IMG/VR virus record: IMGVR_UViG_3300043464_001968 | Coordinates: 1-20,735 of that record | Direction: 5' to 3' (one strand) | Origin: a virus | Length of the DNA: 20,735 nt | Part shown: positions 11,036-18,642 of the stretch, in pieces | Numbering within the stretch: the stretch's first letter is position 1 | How the letters are laid out: each line of letters begins with the position of its first letter | Program-made: the position numbers and the translations under genes | The notes under the pieces: model-generated | Told to the model about the DNA's origin: nothing | The model's database searches: none | The model's input: only the letters and a program-made list of their open reading frames with translations

Positions 11036-12202
11036 TCACTTCGCACCCCCGACATACTCCATGTGCATCTCGTGCAGCCCGCCACGCTGCGAATAGACGA
11101 AACCTTGCATCGCACGCTCGGCACCAACGAAGCCCATGTCGACGTGCCACGAATCCGGCGGAACGATGGTCGGTGCCGTCCGCACGATCACACTGTCGAT
11201 CGTCCCAACCTCGGCGGCCTGGTGGTGAAGGTGCCCGACGTGCCACTCGCGATGCCGGCACTGCGACCACTGGGCTGCGGCCTCAATCGCCATCACGCCG
11301 GCCAGCTTCTTCCTTGCCTTGTCGCCGTGGGTGACGCCGATCAGATTGCCGCCGTGCGTCAGATACTTCCTTGACGTGAACTCTGTGTTGACCGACACAC
11401 GCTTATCGTCCCGATACCGCTCGGCGAATATCTTTTGGAGAGCCCACGCCATCGCGGTGTCGTGATTGCCTGGCACGAAGACAACCTCAGTCGGCAGCGT
11501 TTCGGCAGACTGCTCCACCACTCCGGCGATGGCAGCGACGGCCATCTCAATCGTCTTCTGCAGCCGAGAGTCGCGGTCGATGTAGGTGCCGCCCGTAGTG
11601 GTCCCAGAGATCGTGTCGAAATGCAGCGTGTCGCCAGCGAGGACAATGGTCCGCCGGCACGACGCAGCACTCCGGTCAATCAGACGGCTCGCCGTCTTTC
11701 CAACCAGCTCGGCGGCGATCGACAAGTCGTAGTCGCTGCCGGTGGTGTGCCGCCAAGACCGCCCTCCGAAATGGAGATCGCTCATCACGAGCACACTCCA
11801 CAATCCGGACTGCTTGCGGCCGTGCCCGCCACGCTTGGGAAGCCGTAGCGAACTGGACGCGGCGGCGATCAGCCCGTCCACGATTTCCGTAGTTGTCGGC
11901 CCGCCCCGCGGCTTGAGCCGCACGAACACCCGGAACAACTCGGTAACGACCGGCTGCCCGGTGCTTCGATCGACCGACGCCGACTCCCACTTGGTCGCTT
12001 CACTCGCCGCGACCTCGTAGCGGTCGAGGTCGGCTTCGATATGCCGCAACAAATCCTCCACCGTGCGGATCGTCCGCGACGTAGACCGGGCCTCGAGCAC
12101 GTCGCCGTCCTGGCGTTTCGTGACTTGCTCGGCGTCGGCGGCTGGGGCCGGCGGCGGGGCCGCGGCCTTCACCCGGTCGATCAGTCTTTCCTTGTCAGCC
12201 AT
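11036..12202 (-). CDS. Calcineurin-like metallophosphoesterase
   Basis: All motifs of the calcineurin-like phosphoesterase fold are present in order (numbering from ATG 12202): MSDLHF with D142 and H144, AGDTLHF with D191, PGNHD with N246, H247 and D248, THGD with H292, and GHLHH with H324 and H326. These bind two metal ions and hydrolyse phosphodiesters or phosphomonoesters. At 388 aa it carries an extra N-terminal region of about 130 residues, with a disordered Ala/Pro segment and a helical part (VEDLLRHIEADLDRYEVAASEATKWES). The start overlaps the preceding gene by 22 nt. In phages such enzymes act on DNA, RNA or protein phosphates; the substrate is unknown. Confidence 0.9.
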   Translation of the reverse strand: MADKERLIDRVKAAAPPPAPAADAEQVTKRQDGDVLEARSTSRTIRTVEDLLRHIEADLDRYEVAASEATKWESASVDRSTGQPVVTELFRVFVRLKPRGGPTTTEIVDGLIAAASSSLRLPKRGGHGRKQSGLWSVLVMSDLHFGGRSWRHTTGSDYDLSIAAELVGKTASRLIDRSAASCRRTIVLAGDTLHFDTISGTTTGGTYIDRDSRLQKTIEMAVAAIAGVVEQSAETLPTEVVFVPGNHDTAMAWALQKIFAERYRDDKRVSVNTEFTSRKYLTHGGNLIGVTHGDKARKKLAGVMAIEAAAQWSQCRHREWHVGHLHHQAAEVGTIDSVIVRTAPTIVPPDSWHVDMGFVGAERAMQGFVYSQRGGLHEMHMEYVGGAK

Positions 12203-12429
12203 TGCCGAAGCCCTTGGCGACCGCACACCGGGAATCCATCCGCCGCAGCCATGGCGACGATCTGATCGGCAAGCCAGCACGCGGAGACTTGCAGATCACC
12301 CGACTGCCACTGCCGGCGGATCTCTAGGAGCTGCTCGCGGACGGCCGGCGGCAGCCGCGATTCAAACCCGCGGGGAGCGGATTTGATGCCGGCTGCAGCC
12401 GCGTTGATGCGGTCGACGAGCGTGCCCAT
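12181..12429 (-). CDS. Unknown 82-aa protein, helix-turn-helix-like
   Basis: ATG 12429 lies about 17 bp after the conserved intergenic element. Residues 25-80 (LPPAVREQLLEIRRQWQSGDLQVSACWLADQIVAMAAADGFPVCGRQGLRQWLTRKD) look like a compact helical DNA-binding unit: helix, SxxWLADQI turn helix, then a recognition-type helix GRQGLRQWL. It recalls small terminase-like or regulator domains in phages, but no confident family can be given. The 3' end overlaps the phosphoesterase start by 22 nt. Confidence 0.6.
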   Translation of the reverse strand: MGTLVDRINAAAAGIKSAPRGFESRLPPAVREQLLEIRRQWQSGDLQVSACWLADQIVAMAAADGFPVCGRQGLRQWLTRKD

Positions 12430-12444
12430 AGCACGATCCTCGCG

Positions 12445-12462
12445 GATAGTGTACGGGTGTCA
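12445..12462 (-). promoter_or_regulatory. Conserved intergenic element, copy B
   Basis: Minus-strand TGA followed directly by CACCCGTACACTATCC spans the stop of the upstream gene and the start of a 30-bp gap. It matches copy A at 10403-10421 over CACCCGTACA. A TTGACA lies at 12463-12458 but has no -10 at the right distance. Confidence 0.45.
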
Positions 12463-12783
12463 ACCCTTGTTTTCCGGGGAGTTTGAGCCCGGAGAAAGCC
12501 CGAGATATTTGGCCCCGACGGCGTTTAGCATCTCGGCCCTCTCTCCGCACCCACACGGGCGGCCGATCACCTTGCTGACTCGCTCCTCAGTGATGCCGAT
12601 GGCAGACAGCCCGGACTTCACCATGTCGCCCAGGCCGGGCCTTGCTCGCGGGTAGGCCGGGTGCGTCTCGTCCACCGTGATCGTGTCGTTGTCCTGGCTC
12701 ACGATGCACGGTCGCACCTCGTCCAGCGTGTAGCCACGCTCGCGGCAGCGTTGCTCAAGGTGGTCGAGCTGGCAGGAGATCAT
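12460..12783 (-). CDS. Unknown 107-aa phage protein with Cys motif
   Basis: ATG 12783 overlaps the preceding stop as ATGA. The N-terminal part (CQLDHLEQRCRERGYTLDEVRPCIVSQDNDTITVDETHPAYP) has a helix followed by two strands. The C-terminal part (LGDMVKSGLSAIGITEERVSKVIGRPCGCGERAEMLNAVGAKYLGL) carries CGCGERAEMLN, a pattern seen in small phage and prophage proteins in which the closely spaced Cys probably bind a metal with other ligands. Function unknown. It follows the Cys-rich adhesin-like gene directly. Confidence 0.7.
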   Translation of the reverse strand: MISCQLDHLEQRCRERGYTLDEVRPCIVSQDNDTITVDETHPAYPRARPGLGDMVKSGLSAIGITEERVSKVIGRPCGCGERAEMLNAVGAKYLGLSPGSNSPENKG

Positions 12784-13517
12784 GGGAGAGGATTTGTCTC
12801 GCACGCCTCGCGAGTTTCGAGCGTAAACGATACTTGCGGCATTAGATCTATTTCTTCCGTAATGTCGGGGCCTCCGGATTGTGTCCCGCGGCATCCGTTG
12901 AAGTTTGCAGTACCACTTACGAAAAGACTAGTAGAGTCCCACGCGCCAAATGACGTACTGGCAGCCTTGGAAGCAATCGACCACTGAATCGGGTTTGCTA
13001 GTTCGAACTGGCAAGCGTCGGCAAGATATACCCTTTTAGTTCTGCTGGCGTTCGAATACGCACAAAGATTCAACCGAAGTCCATCATTTGGGTTTTCGAT
13101 GATCAATGTAGAGTTCATCGAAAAGTAAAGGTCAACGCCCATGCGAAAGCCTGCGCCTCCGACAGATTCGCAAAAAAACTTTGCGCCAATCTCAAAGCCA
13201 GTGGCGAAAGCTCTATTGCCGCTTGATTCGCAACTGTAACCACGCAAACCAGATAATCTGGCGTCTAGGCCCGGGCATGAAACAGAGATAACGTCCGCGG
13301 GATTGTTTTGGTTGTAACTGCAGCTTCCAATAAACAGAGATTGAAGGACACCCGGAGACTTTTGGACGCTGACGCTATTTGATGATGTATCACACACCGA
13401 CGGAGACGAGAGCGACGAAGAACTTCCGCCGTATGTCGTTGATATGGAGAGCTTGTATCGACACAGTGGGAGACATTCGCAACTGCCACAACACTCGCAC
13501 CCCGGCAGTAACACCAT
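12780..13517 (-). CDS. Cys-rich, low-GC probable virion or adhesion protein
   Basis: ATG 13517 overlaps the upstream stop (TGATG) and gives 245 aa beginning MVLLPGCECCGSCECLPLC, six Cys within 19 residues and a likely metal or disulfide knot. The rest is Ser/Gly/Asn-rich and beta-like, with more Cys spread through it (for example SCSYNQNNPADVISVSCPG, GYSCESSGNRAFATGFEIGAKFFCES). Base composition differs sharply from its neighbours: two sampled 60-bp lines at 13021-13140 have about 42-43% GC, against about 75% at 13741-13800. Within a tail operon this pattern is typical of recently exchanged receptor-binding or fibre genes. The family is not recognised. Confidence 0.68.
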   Translation of the reverse strand: MVLLPGCECCGSCECLPLCRYKLSISTTYGGSSSSLSSPSVCDTSSNSVSVQKSPGVLQSLFIGSCSYNQNNPADVISVSCPGLDARLSGLRGYSCESSGNRAFATGFEIGAKFFCESVGGAGFRMGVDLYFSMNSTLIIENPNDGLRLNLCAYSNASRTKRVYLADACQFELANPIQWSIASKAASTSFGAWDSTSLFVSGTANFNGCRGTQSGGPDITEEIDLMPQVSFTLETREACETNPLP

Positions 13518-14290
13518 CACGAGCACTCCGCTGCGATTAAGTGCCAAGCCGAATCTATACTCGCCACAGCAACCCACTTGGCCGCACTGCCGGAAGCGTT
13601 GACGGTAGCGAACCTATTCACGCCGGTCATCGATGGCGACCCGCTGGCTTGAGATCCGGCCGCCGTGTATTCCCACACCGTCTGCGTCGACCCCTTGGTC
13701 CACGTCCCGGTGATCTTGCCGACCTTCACGCCGCCGGTAGCGTCGCCACTCCCGGCGCCGATCCGCACGAGCCCCCACTTCCCGGCTCCTGTCCCGCTCT
13801 CCTTCCACAGAATCGCGGCCTCGCCGGACGACGCCGTTTTCAGCTCCGTCGTTGACCCCGGCTTTGGGGTCGCAAACCGATGGCTGGCGTCTATCACGTC
13901 AAGTTTGCACTGCACGACCCCGTCGATCGCAGCCATGCCCAGCTTGTCGGCACCGATCGGCTCGACGGCGATCACGAAGCTACCGTTGGTCGTTCCGGTG
14001 GGCGTTTTTCCAATGACGGCCGGCGAAGACTGAAAACCTTCCGTTGCCGTGCCCGTGCTGCCGCTTGGGGTCGGCATCACGCCGTCGATATGCAGCACTC
14101 CCCACTGCGGCACCGTGCCGCTCGTCTTGTTCTGGCAGTAGACCCGGAAGTTGGTCCGGCGATACGAAAACTCATCGCCGGGTGCGGCCGCCGCCCCTGG
14201 CTTTACAAGATCCACTACACGATTCCAGGTCGTGGCATGGATCTTCAGCTTCTCGCCCGGCTGTGCTTTCGCGTAAGGATCGCCTGACAT
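13517..14290 (-). CDS. Tail or baseplate-associated structural protein, 257 aa
   Basis: ATG 14290 overlaps the preceding stop (TAATG). The opening MSGDPYAKAQPGEKLKIHATTWNRVVDLVK is a recurrent N-terminus of phage structural proteins in which a short region precedes beta domains. The remainder is Gly/Thr/Ser-rich and beta-like (FRVYCQNKTSGTVPQWGVLHIDG, KWGLVRIGAGSGDATGGVKVGKITGTWTKGSTQTVWEYTA). Its position after the tape measure and another tail protein supports a distal tail or baseplate role. The exact family is not identified. Confidence 0.7.
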   Translation of the reverse strand: MSGDPYAKAQPGEKLKIHATTWNRVVDLVKPGAAAAPGDEFSYRRTNFRVYCQNKTSGTVPQWGVLHIDGVMPTPSGSTGTATEGFQSSPAVIGKTPTGTTNGSFVIAVEPIGADKLGMAAIDGVVQCKLDVIDASHRFATPKPGSTTELKTASSGEAAILWKESGTGAGKWGLVRIGAGSGDATGGVKVGKITGTWTKGSTQTVWEYTAAGSQASGSPSMTGVNRFATVNASGSAAKWVAVASIDSAWHLIAAECS

Positions 14291-15225
14291 TACTTACCGA
14301 AATCCTTCTTTGGCTGCCAGACTTGCGGGAAGGTTGTCCCGCCGATATTGAGCTTCGTGAAGTCGCCGCCTTCATAGACGCTGTTGACGTAAACAAACTT
14401 GGGCCGCTTGACGATCGACTCAGCTACGGCGGCGGTTTCATAGGTGACTGTCATGTAGTCCCAGCCGCCCTTGTTGATCCCACTTATTGCACCGACTTCC
14501 AGGTTTTTCTTGTTTGGGCTCGCGGAAAACGAAAAGGTGATTTGGCACTTTGAAGCACCGCGATCCACTTGGCCGCGTGCCCCAAGGAAAAGCACCTCGC
14601 CCTTTTCAAACATTCGCCATGACGCATTGTTGATTTTTCCGGTCAAGTCATACACGTCCGCGAGGTATCTCTTGACCACGGACTCCGAAGGGAACGTCCA
14701 CGTCTCTGAAAACGTGAACGCCGGTATGGTTACATCGACGCCGCGGACCTGGTCGCCCTCGATGTCTATGGCCCCCTCTACGTCTGGTGCCGTCCCAGGT
14801 GCGACCGCATATTTCGACTGGCCGGTGCCGTCCGTAAGGCCGACGACATTCTTCGTATTCGCCTGCGTGATGTGTCCCGTGCCGCTGGTCGTGTCAAACG
14901 AAATACTTCCAGATACACCGTCACCGCCATCATCCTGCGAATCCTGGTCAGGTTGCTCTTCGTCGGACTCGATCGCAAGATTGACGTACTGGGCCGAAAC
15001 CTCCCACCAGTAGTTGCCCAGCCCGCGAATGTCGATCCTGGTTCGCTTGTGGCCGTACTGGTAGAGCGGGGAGTTTTCTGTCGCCCACTGTTCGGCCTCT
15101 AGGTAGCCGGCCTTCTGCGACACAAGCCACCGCAGCGTGACCTCACGCTCGAGGCCGCCCTTGTCGTTGGTCGTCAGCCCACCGGAGCCGGAGTCGAATA
15201 GCTCGATTACTTCTGGATATGCCAT
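14290..15225 (-). CDS. Tail-associated structural protein, 311 aa
   Basis: This is the first gene after the tape measure, starting 8 nt after its stop. It is a soluble, beta-rich protein (LEREVTLRWLVSQKAGYLEAEQWATENSPLYQYGHKRTRIDIRGLGNYWWEVSAQYVNL). An acidic insert (SDEEQPDQDSQDDGGDG) separates it from a long C-terminal region (FSETWTFPSESVVKRYLADVYDLTGKINNASWRMFEKGEVLFLGARGQ, QITFSFSASPNKKNLEVG). The gene directly after the tape measure in siphophages usually encodes the distal tail or a baseplate hub component, which this position suggests. No diagnostic motif confirms it. Confidence 0.72.
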   Translation of the reverse strand: MAYPEVIELFDSGSGGLTTNDKGGLEREVTLRWLVSQKAGYLEAEQWATENSPLYQYGHKRTRIDIRGLGNYWWEVSAQYVNLAIESDEEQPDQDSQDDGGDGVSGSISFDTTSGTGHITQANTKNVVGLTDGTGQSKYAVAPGTAPDVEGAIDIEGDQVRGVDVTIPAFTFSETWTFPSESVVKRYLADVYDLTGKINNASWRMFEKGEVLFLGARGQVDRGASKCQITFSFSASPNKKNLEVGAISGINKGGWDYMTVTYETAAVAESIVKRPKFVYVNSVYEGGDFTKLNIGGTTFPQVWQPKKDFGK

Positions 15226-15233
15226 TGTTTCAC

Positions 15234-17546
15234 TTATGCAAACGCGAGCCCGCCCGAACGGGCTAGGCCAACAAGCTCTCTTAGGTGCCGCGTAGATTCG
15301 GCCACCGATGCTGCCGTCTGCTCCATGGGGGTTACAAGTGCTTCGTCACCGCCGGCAACCGGGGCGGTTTGCACGCGGGCCGCAGCCGCGATCGCACCAT
15401 TCACGGCGTTGATGTCTCCCAGCGGGTTGGCGTTATTGGAGTTGCCCTGCAGCATCCCTTCAAGCGCGTCCGCAGCCCTTCCGGTGTTGTCAGCAATTGA
15501 GTTCATTACTTGGATTTCGGGTCCGACCCCGATGCGTCCGGCGAGAGCCGCGGAAAATGTTCCAACCGACTTGGCGGTCACACCGCCGGCCGCGGCGTCC
15601 ATCATGGGCATTTGAAGATCGCCACGCTTCGCTTCGTTCTTGCGAACCTCGTCCGCCTTCTTGCGATTATCCTCGCCCTGCTTCTTGATCCGTTCTCGCT
15701 CTGCCTTTAGTTCGTCGATCGTGCCTGGGAGGTTGTCTTTTGTCGCAGCATCGGCCGCCTCACGCTCCTTGGCCCTCCGGTCTCGCTCTGCGGCCCTATC
15801 CTGCGACCTGGCATCCGCATTCGGGGACTTTGCCCTCTCGCCCTCAACGCGCTCGTCGACGGCCTTGAGGGCATCCGTCAGTCCGTTCATGGCGAAATCC
15901 CAATCAAACGCGGCTTTGAAATACTGCCCGAGCCGCTCAAGCTGCCCCTGCAGCCAAAGAATGTCGCTCCCGAAAAGACCGAGGAAACGGTCGAGTCCCT
16001 CGATCAGCATGTCTCCGATCCAATCGCTAACGCCCATGACGGTGTTCTTCACTGCGGAAAACGTGTCATGGAAATACTGCTGCATCTCAACCAACGCGAT
16101 GGCGAGGTTGATATTCATGAGCTGCCACGCGGTGCCGAAATCAAGCGACATAGCGGCCGCCATGATCGCGTCCATTTCGCCCCGGAATGCCGGGGAGAGT
16201 CCGTACATATTCGCCAGCATGATCGCCACGCCGGCCGTCAGGGCGGCGGCCGCGATTCCGATTGGCGACGTTAGTAGTGCCAAGGCCGCCGACAGCACAG
16301 CCACCCCAGCGGCGAGCGCCTTGAATGCGAGCCCGGTGGCTATGAGCACGACACCCATCCCGACGAGTGCCACCGTGGCACCGACCGCTGCCGTTGTCAC
16401 GCCTGGGAATGCCGAGATGAGGGCTGCCACAATGTCGATGAACTTGGCCGCGGCCGCGGCCGCATAGCCGATGTTTGGCCCGAGAGCCTTCGCAAACGCG
16501 ATCGTCAGCCGCTCGACGGCCGCATACATCGTTTGCAGCGCACCAGTGATTCCGCTCATGAGGATCTGGAACTTGAGCGACACCGGAAGGTTTGATTCCA
16601 TCGCGTCTGCAATATCCTCAAACCCAGCAACGCCAACATTCAGAAAAGCACCGACCACCCGGATGCCGCGGTCGCCGAACACCTGTCCGAGAATCCTGTC
16701 ACGCATGACATGGTCGACGCCCATCAAGGCATCTTCGAGAACTCCGACAATCTGGACGAGCGGCAGAAGATCGCCGTCGGCATTGCGGAAGCTCTCCACG
16801 GTGAGCCCGATTTGGGCCAGTGCGTCCTCGGACTCCTTGGCCGGAGACGTAAGCCGCATCAAGGCCGTTTTGATGCCCGTGCCGGCCTCCTCGCCCTTGA
16901 TCCCAAACCTCGCCAAGACCGCGAGGCCTTGCGAAATATCAAAGAGCGATTGGTTGAACAGAGCACCGGCGGACCCGACTAGGCCGAACGACTCAACCAT
17001 TGCGGCGATCGACGTTTCGCTGGCATCCGCGGCGGCAGAAAGAGTATCGACGGCCTCGGTGGCAGAGACACCGAACGTGTTCATGCTCACCTTCATAAAC
17101 ACGGCCGCTTCCGCCATCTCAACGCCCGAGACTCGTGCAAACTCCACCGCAGCCTTGCCAGCACCCTCGAGCACTTGCTCGAGCGACATTCCGGCTTTCA
17201 GCAGTTCAAGGAAAGCCTCCGCGATTCCGGACGGGGCGATATTCATGGCCTTAGATAGGCCGATGGCCGCCTTCTCGACGGCCTGCAGCTCGCCGTCCGT
17301 AAGGCCGGCCGCGGCCTTCATGCCGAGCATGGCATCCTCAAACTTGGCGGCCGTCTTTGCCGCGAGCACCATCGGAATCCCGAGGGCCGTTCCGACGAGA
17401 GACATAGACGTGCCGAGAGCCTGCATCGTCGAGCCGATAGCCTTGAGCCGGCCCTGGACGCGAGCCATGGCTTGCTGGAATCGTGTGTCCTTGGCGTAGA
17501 TTTCTACGAAGGCACCACCGGCACGAACTCCACCGGCGCCAGCCAT
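15234..17546 (-). CDS. Phage tail tape measure protein (TP901-type)
   Basis: At 770 aa this is the largest gene in the window. Residues about 65-260 (KFEDAMLGMKAAAGLTDGELQAVEKAAIGLSKAMNIAPSGIAEAFLELLKAGMSLEQVLEGAGKAAVEFARVSGVEMAEAAVFM and ALFNQSLFDISQGLAVLARFGIKGEEAGTGIKTALMRL) match the PhageMin_Tail domain of TP901 tape measures. A long hydrophobic region follows (about 375-450, VTTAAVGATVALVGMGVVLIATGLAFKALAAGVAVLSAALALL), then a charged coiled-coil (about 575-645, DERVEGERAKSPNADARSQDRAAERDRRAKEREA). The protein sets tail length and takes part in DNA ejection. ATG 17546 follows the upstream -1-frame chaperone stop by 2 nt. The length predicts a tail of roughly 110 nm by the usual 1.5 angstrom per residue rule. 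Confidence 0.93.
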   Translation of the reverse strand: MAGAGGVRAGGAFVEIYAKDTRFQQAMARVQGRLKAIGSTMQALGTSMSLVGTALGIPMVLAAKTAAKFEDAMLGMKAAAGLTDGELQAVEKAAIGLSKAMNIAPSGIAEAFLELLKAGMSLEQVLEGAGKAAVEFARVSGVEMAEAAVFMKVSMNTFGVSATEAVDTLSAAADASETSIAAMVESFGLVGSAGALFNQSLFDISQGLAVLARFGIKGEEAGTGIKTALMRLTSPAKESEDALAQIGLTVESFRNADGDLLPLVQIVGVLEDALMGVDHVMRDRILGQVFGDRGIRVVGAFLNVGVAGFEDIADAMESNLPVSLKFQILMSGITGALQTMYAAVERLTIAFAKALGPNIGYAAAAAAKFIDIVAALISAFPGVTTAAVGATVALVGMGVVLIATGLAFKALAAGVAVLSAALALLTSPIGIAAAALTAGVAIMLANMYGLSPAFRGEMDAIMAAAMSLDFGTAWQLMNINLAIALVEMQQYFHDTFSAVKNTVMGVSDWIGDMLIEGLDRFLGLFGSDILWLQGQLERLGQYFKAAFDWDFAMNGLTDALKAVDERVEGERAKSPNADARSQDRAAERDRRAKEREAADAATKDNLPGTIDELKAERERIKKQGEDNRKKADEVRKNEAKRGDLQMPMMDAAAGGVTAKSVGTFSAALAGRIGVGPEIQVMNSIADNTGRAADALEGMLQGNSNNANPLGDINAVNGAIAAAARVQTAPVAGGDEALVTPMEQTAASVAESTRHLRELVGLARSGGLAFA

Positions 17547-17548
17547 TC

Positions 17549-17963
17549 TTAGTCCCCAAACATTTCAGCGAATGATTTCTCGTCGAGCATCTTTGGTTTT
17601 GGCTTGTCGTAGAACGGATTGAACTCGTGAGGCTGGTAAGGCTCCCGCCTCTTCTTGGGATCCCGGTGAATCGAGTAGTGCTGTGCTACGACGGTTGAGG
17701 TGTGACCCCACGCTTCCTTTTGCTTTGCTGTTGCTGCCCAGACGAGGCCGCGGAGCGTCCATTCTCCGGGGTGGACTCCGATGACGCCGGCAAGCTCGTA
17801 GCAGAGCTGGTAGAGGTCAAGAGGTTCTCGATCACGAGGTCCATCTCCTTCTCCATGTGATGCACCCTCGACTGCATCGTCTCCACCACCATCGCGTCGG
17901 CCTGCCTCGCCTTGTCGAGAGCCATCTGGAGCGCTGGCCTCAGATCCTTCCGGCAAAAAAAAA
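17549..17963 (-). CDS. Tail-assembly chaperone extension, -1 frame (GT-type)
   Basis: This -1 frame is open across and beyond the chaperone gene and ends 2 nt before the tape measure start. Its last 90 residues (LDLYQLCYELAGVIGVHPGEWTLRGLVWAATAKQKEAWGHTSTVVAQHYSIHRDPKKRREPYQPHEFNPFY) look like genuine coding sequence of the kind found in frameshifted tail chaperones: a W/L-rich helical region, then HRDPKK and a PxxFNPF motif. Between about 17840 and the ATG of KMLDEK there is no ATG, GTG or TTG, so independent initiation is unlikely. It is probably made only as a fusion to the upstream product after -1 slippage at T9 (17955-17963). It should bind the tape measure during tail assembly. Confidence 0.75.
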
Positions 17964-18243
17964 CCACTTCGTCTAGCAGGGCGTTGCTGGCCTCGTGCAG
18001 CGTGTCGGCATTGAACCCGTCTGCAAACTGCTCCGGAGTGAGGCCACGCGACTCGACCTGGTCCTGACACATCGCGTAGAGAACGCGGCCGAGCGTGAAG
18101 ACGTTGTTGATTTCTTTGAGGCAGTTTTGCGTAGTGGGGAGGTCGAGCATGTCCACGCCCGTTAGCGTCTTGGCACGCTCAAAAGCCCCGAGGCTTCCGC
18201 GAATGCTCCACAGCCGACCCTCAGTGTCCGTAAACGCCTTCAT
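17686..18243 (-). CDS. Tail-assembly chaperone, zero frame (G-type)
   Basis: ATG 18243 gives MKAFTDTEGRLWSIRGSLGAFERAKTLTGVDML, a beta-hairpin followed by helices, the usual layout of G-type tail chaperones positioned between tail tube and tape measure. Codons 94-96 read GTT TTT TTT, containing the slippery heptamer T TTT TTT inside a T9 run. Coding character persists past it (CRKDLRPALQMALDKARQADAMVVETMQSRVHHMEKEMDLVIENLL) to about 17835. The last 43 residues (Ser/Gln/Arg-rich) look like a shadow of the -1 frame. Both an unshifted 185-aa protein and a shifted fusion of about 233 aa are predicted, as in lambda gpG/gpGT. The unusual T-run in a GC-rich phage supports this. Confidence 0.82.
   Translation of the reverse strand: MKAFTDTEGRLWSIRGSLGAFERAKTLTGVDMLDLPTTQNCLKEINNVFTLGRVLYAMCQDQVESRGLTPEQFADGFNADTLHEASNALLDEVVFFCRKDLRPALQMALDKARQADAMVVETMQSRVHHMEKEMDLVIENLLTSTSSATSLPASSESTPENGRSAASSGQQQQSKRKRGVTPQPS
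17955..17963 (-). other. Probable -1 ribosomal frameshift site (T9)
   Basis: On the coding strand nine consecutive T sit in frame as G-TT TTT TTT T-GC, giving the perfect X-XXY-YYZ slippery sequence T TTT TTT. No other heptamer of this type was found in the overlap of the two frames. The T-run could also favour transcriptional slippage. After slippage the ribosome enters the -1 frame that ends at 17549. Confidence 0.7.
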
Positions 18244-18252
18244 TAGTTCGCC

Positions 18253-18618
18253 TTAGTGGCCCCACTGCCTAAGAGTAAATCTGGCAACCACCGCGTCGTC
18301 GATGCTTTCGTCGGCCGAGATTTCGTGAATCGTGAACTGTGCCAAAACCGGCATCAGCCCATTCTGCGTTGTCACCTCAATAGGGGTATCTGAAAACTCG
18401 GCGGATCGGAGAACTGCGACATCCTGCGGATCAAAGACCTCGACCTCCACCTCATACGTTCGATGAATGACCACCGACGATCTGCATAAGTGCCCGTAGC
18501 CCGTGGCGTCCACCTCATTGGTGGTACGCCTCACGCCTACGTCACGCACGCTTTCAAGCGTGAAACCGTTGACCCTAAATACGCACTCGCGGCCGAGGAC
18601 AAACTTTTCAGTGGGCAC
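18253..18618 (-). CDS. Tail-tube-like protein, paralogue 2
   Basis: The 121-aa protein starts at GTG 18618 with AAAGGTGA upstream. It shares a pattern with its neighbour at 18643-19011: LGxxxxFxxNG near the N-terminus, RxTxExDxTxxG, an exposed strand EVEVEVFDxxD, and a C-terminal FTIHEISADESIDDAVVARFTLR that corresponds to QVMSISESQDLDNAVEWTVNLR. The fold suggested is the beta-sandwich tail-tube type. Two adjacent tube-like genes may encode a tube protein and a tail-completion or minor tube subunit. It precedes the chaperone by 9 nt. Confidence 0.72.
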   Translation of the reverse strand: MPTEKFVLGRECVFRVNGFTLESVRDVGVRRTTNEVDATGYGHLCRSSVVIHRTYEVEVEVFDPQDVAVLRSAEFSDTPIEVTTQNGLMPVLAQFTIHEISADESIDDAVVARFTLRQWGH

Positions 18619-18642
18619 GGCTCACCTTTTGCGACGAGCGGA

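Noticed and set aside
15640-17499. Two long plus-strand frames (275 and 342 aa) opposite the tape measure
   Set aside because: They are Ser/Ala/Pro-rich mirror frames of an Ala-rich helical gene. They have no recognisable domain, and the opposite strand encodes a clear tape measure.
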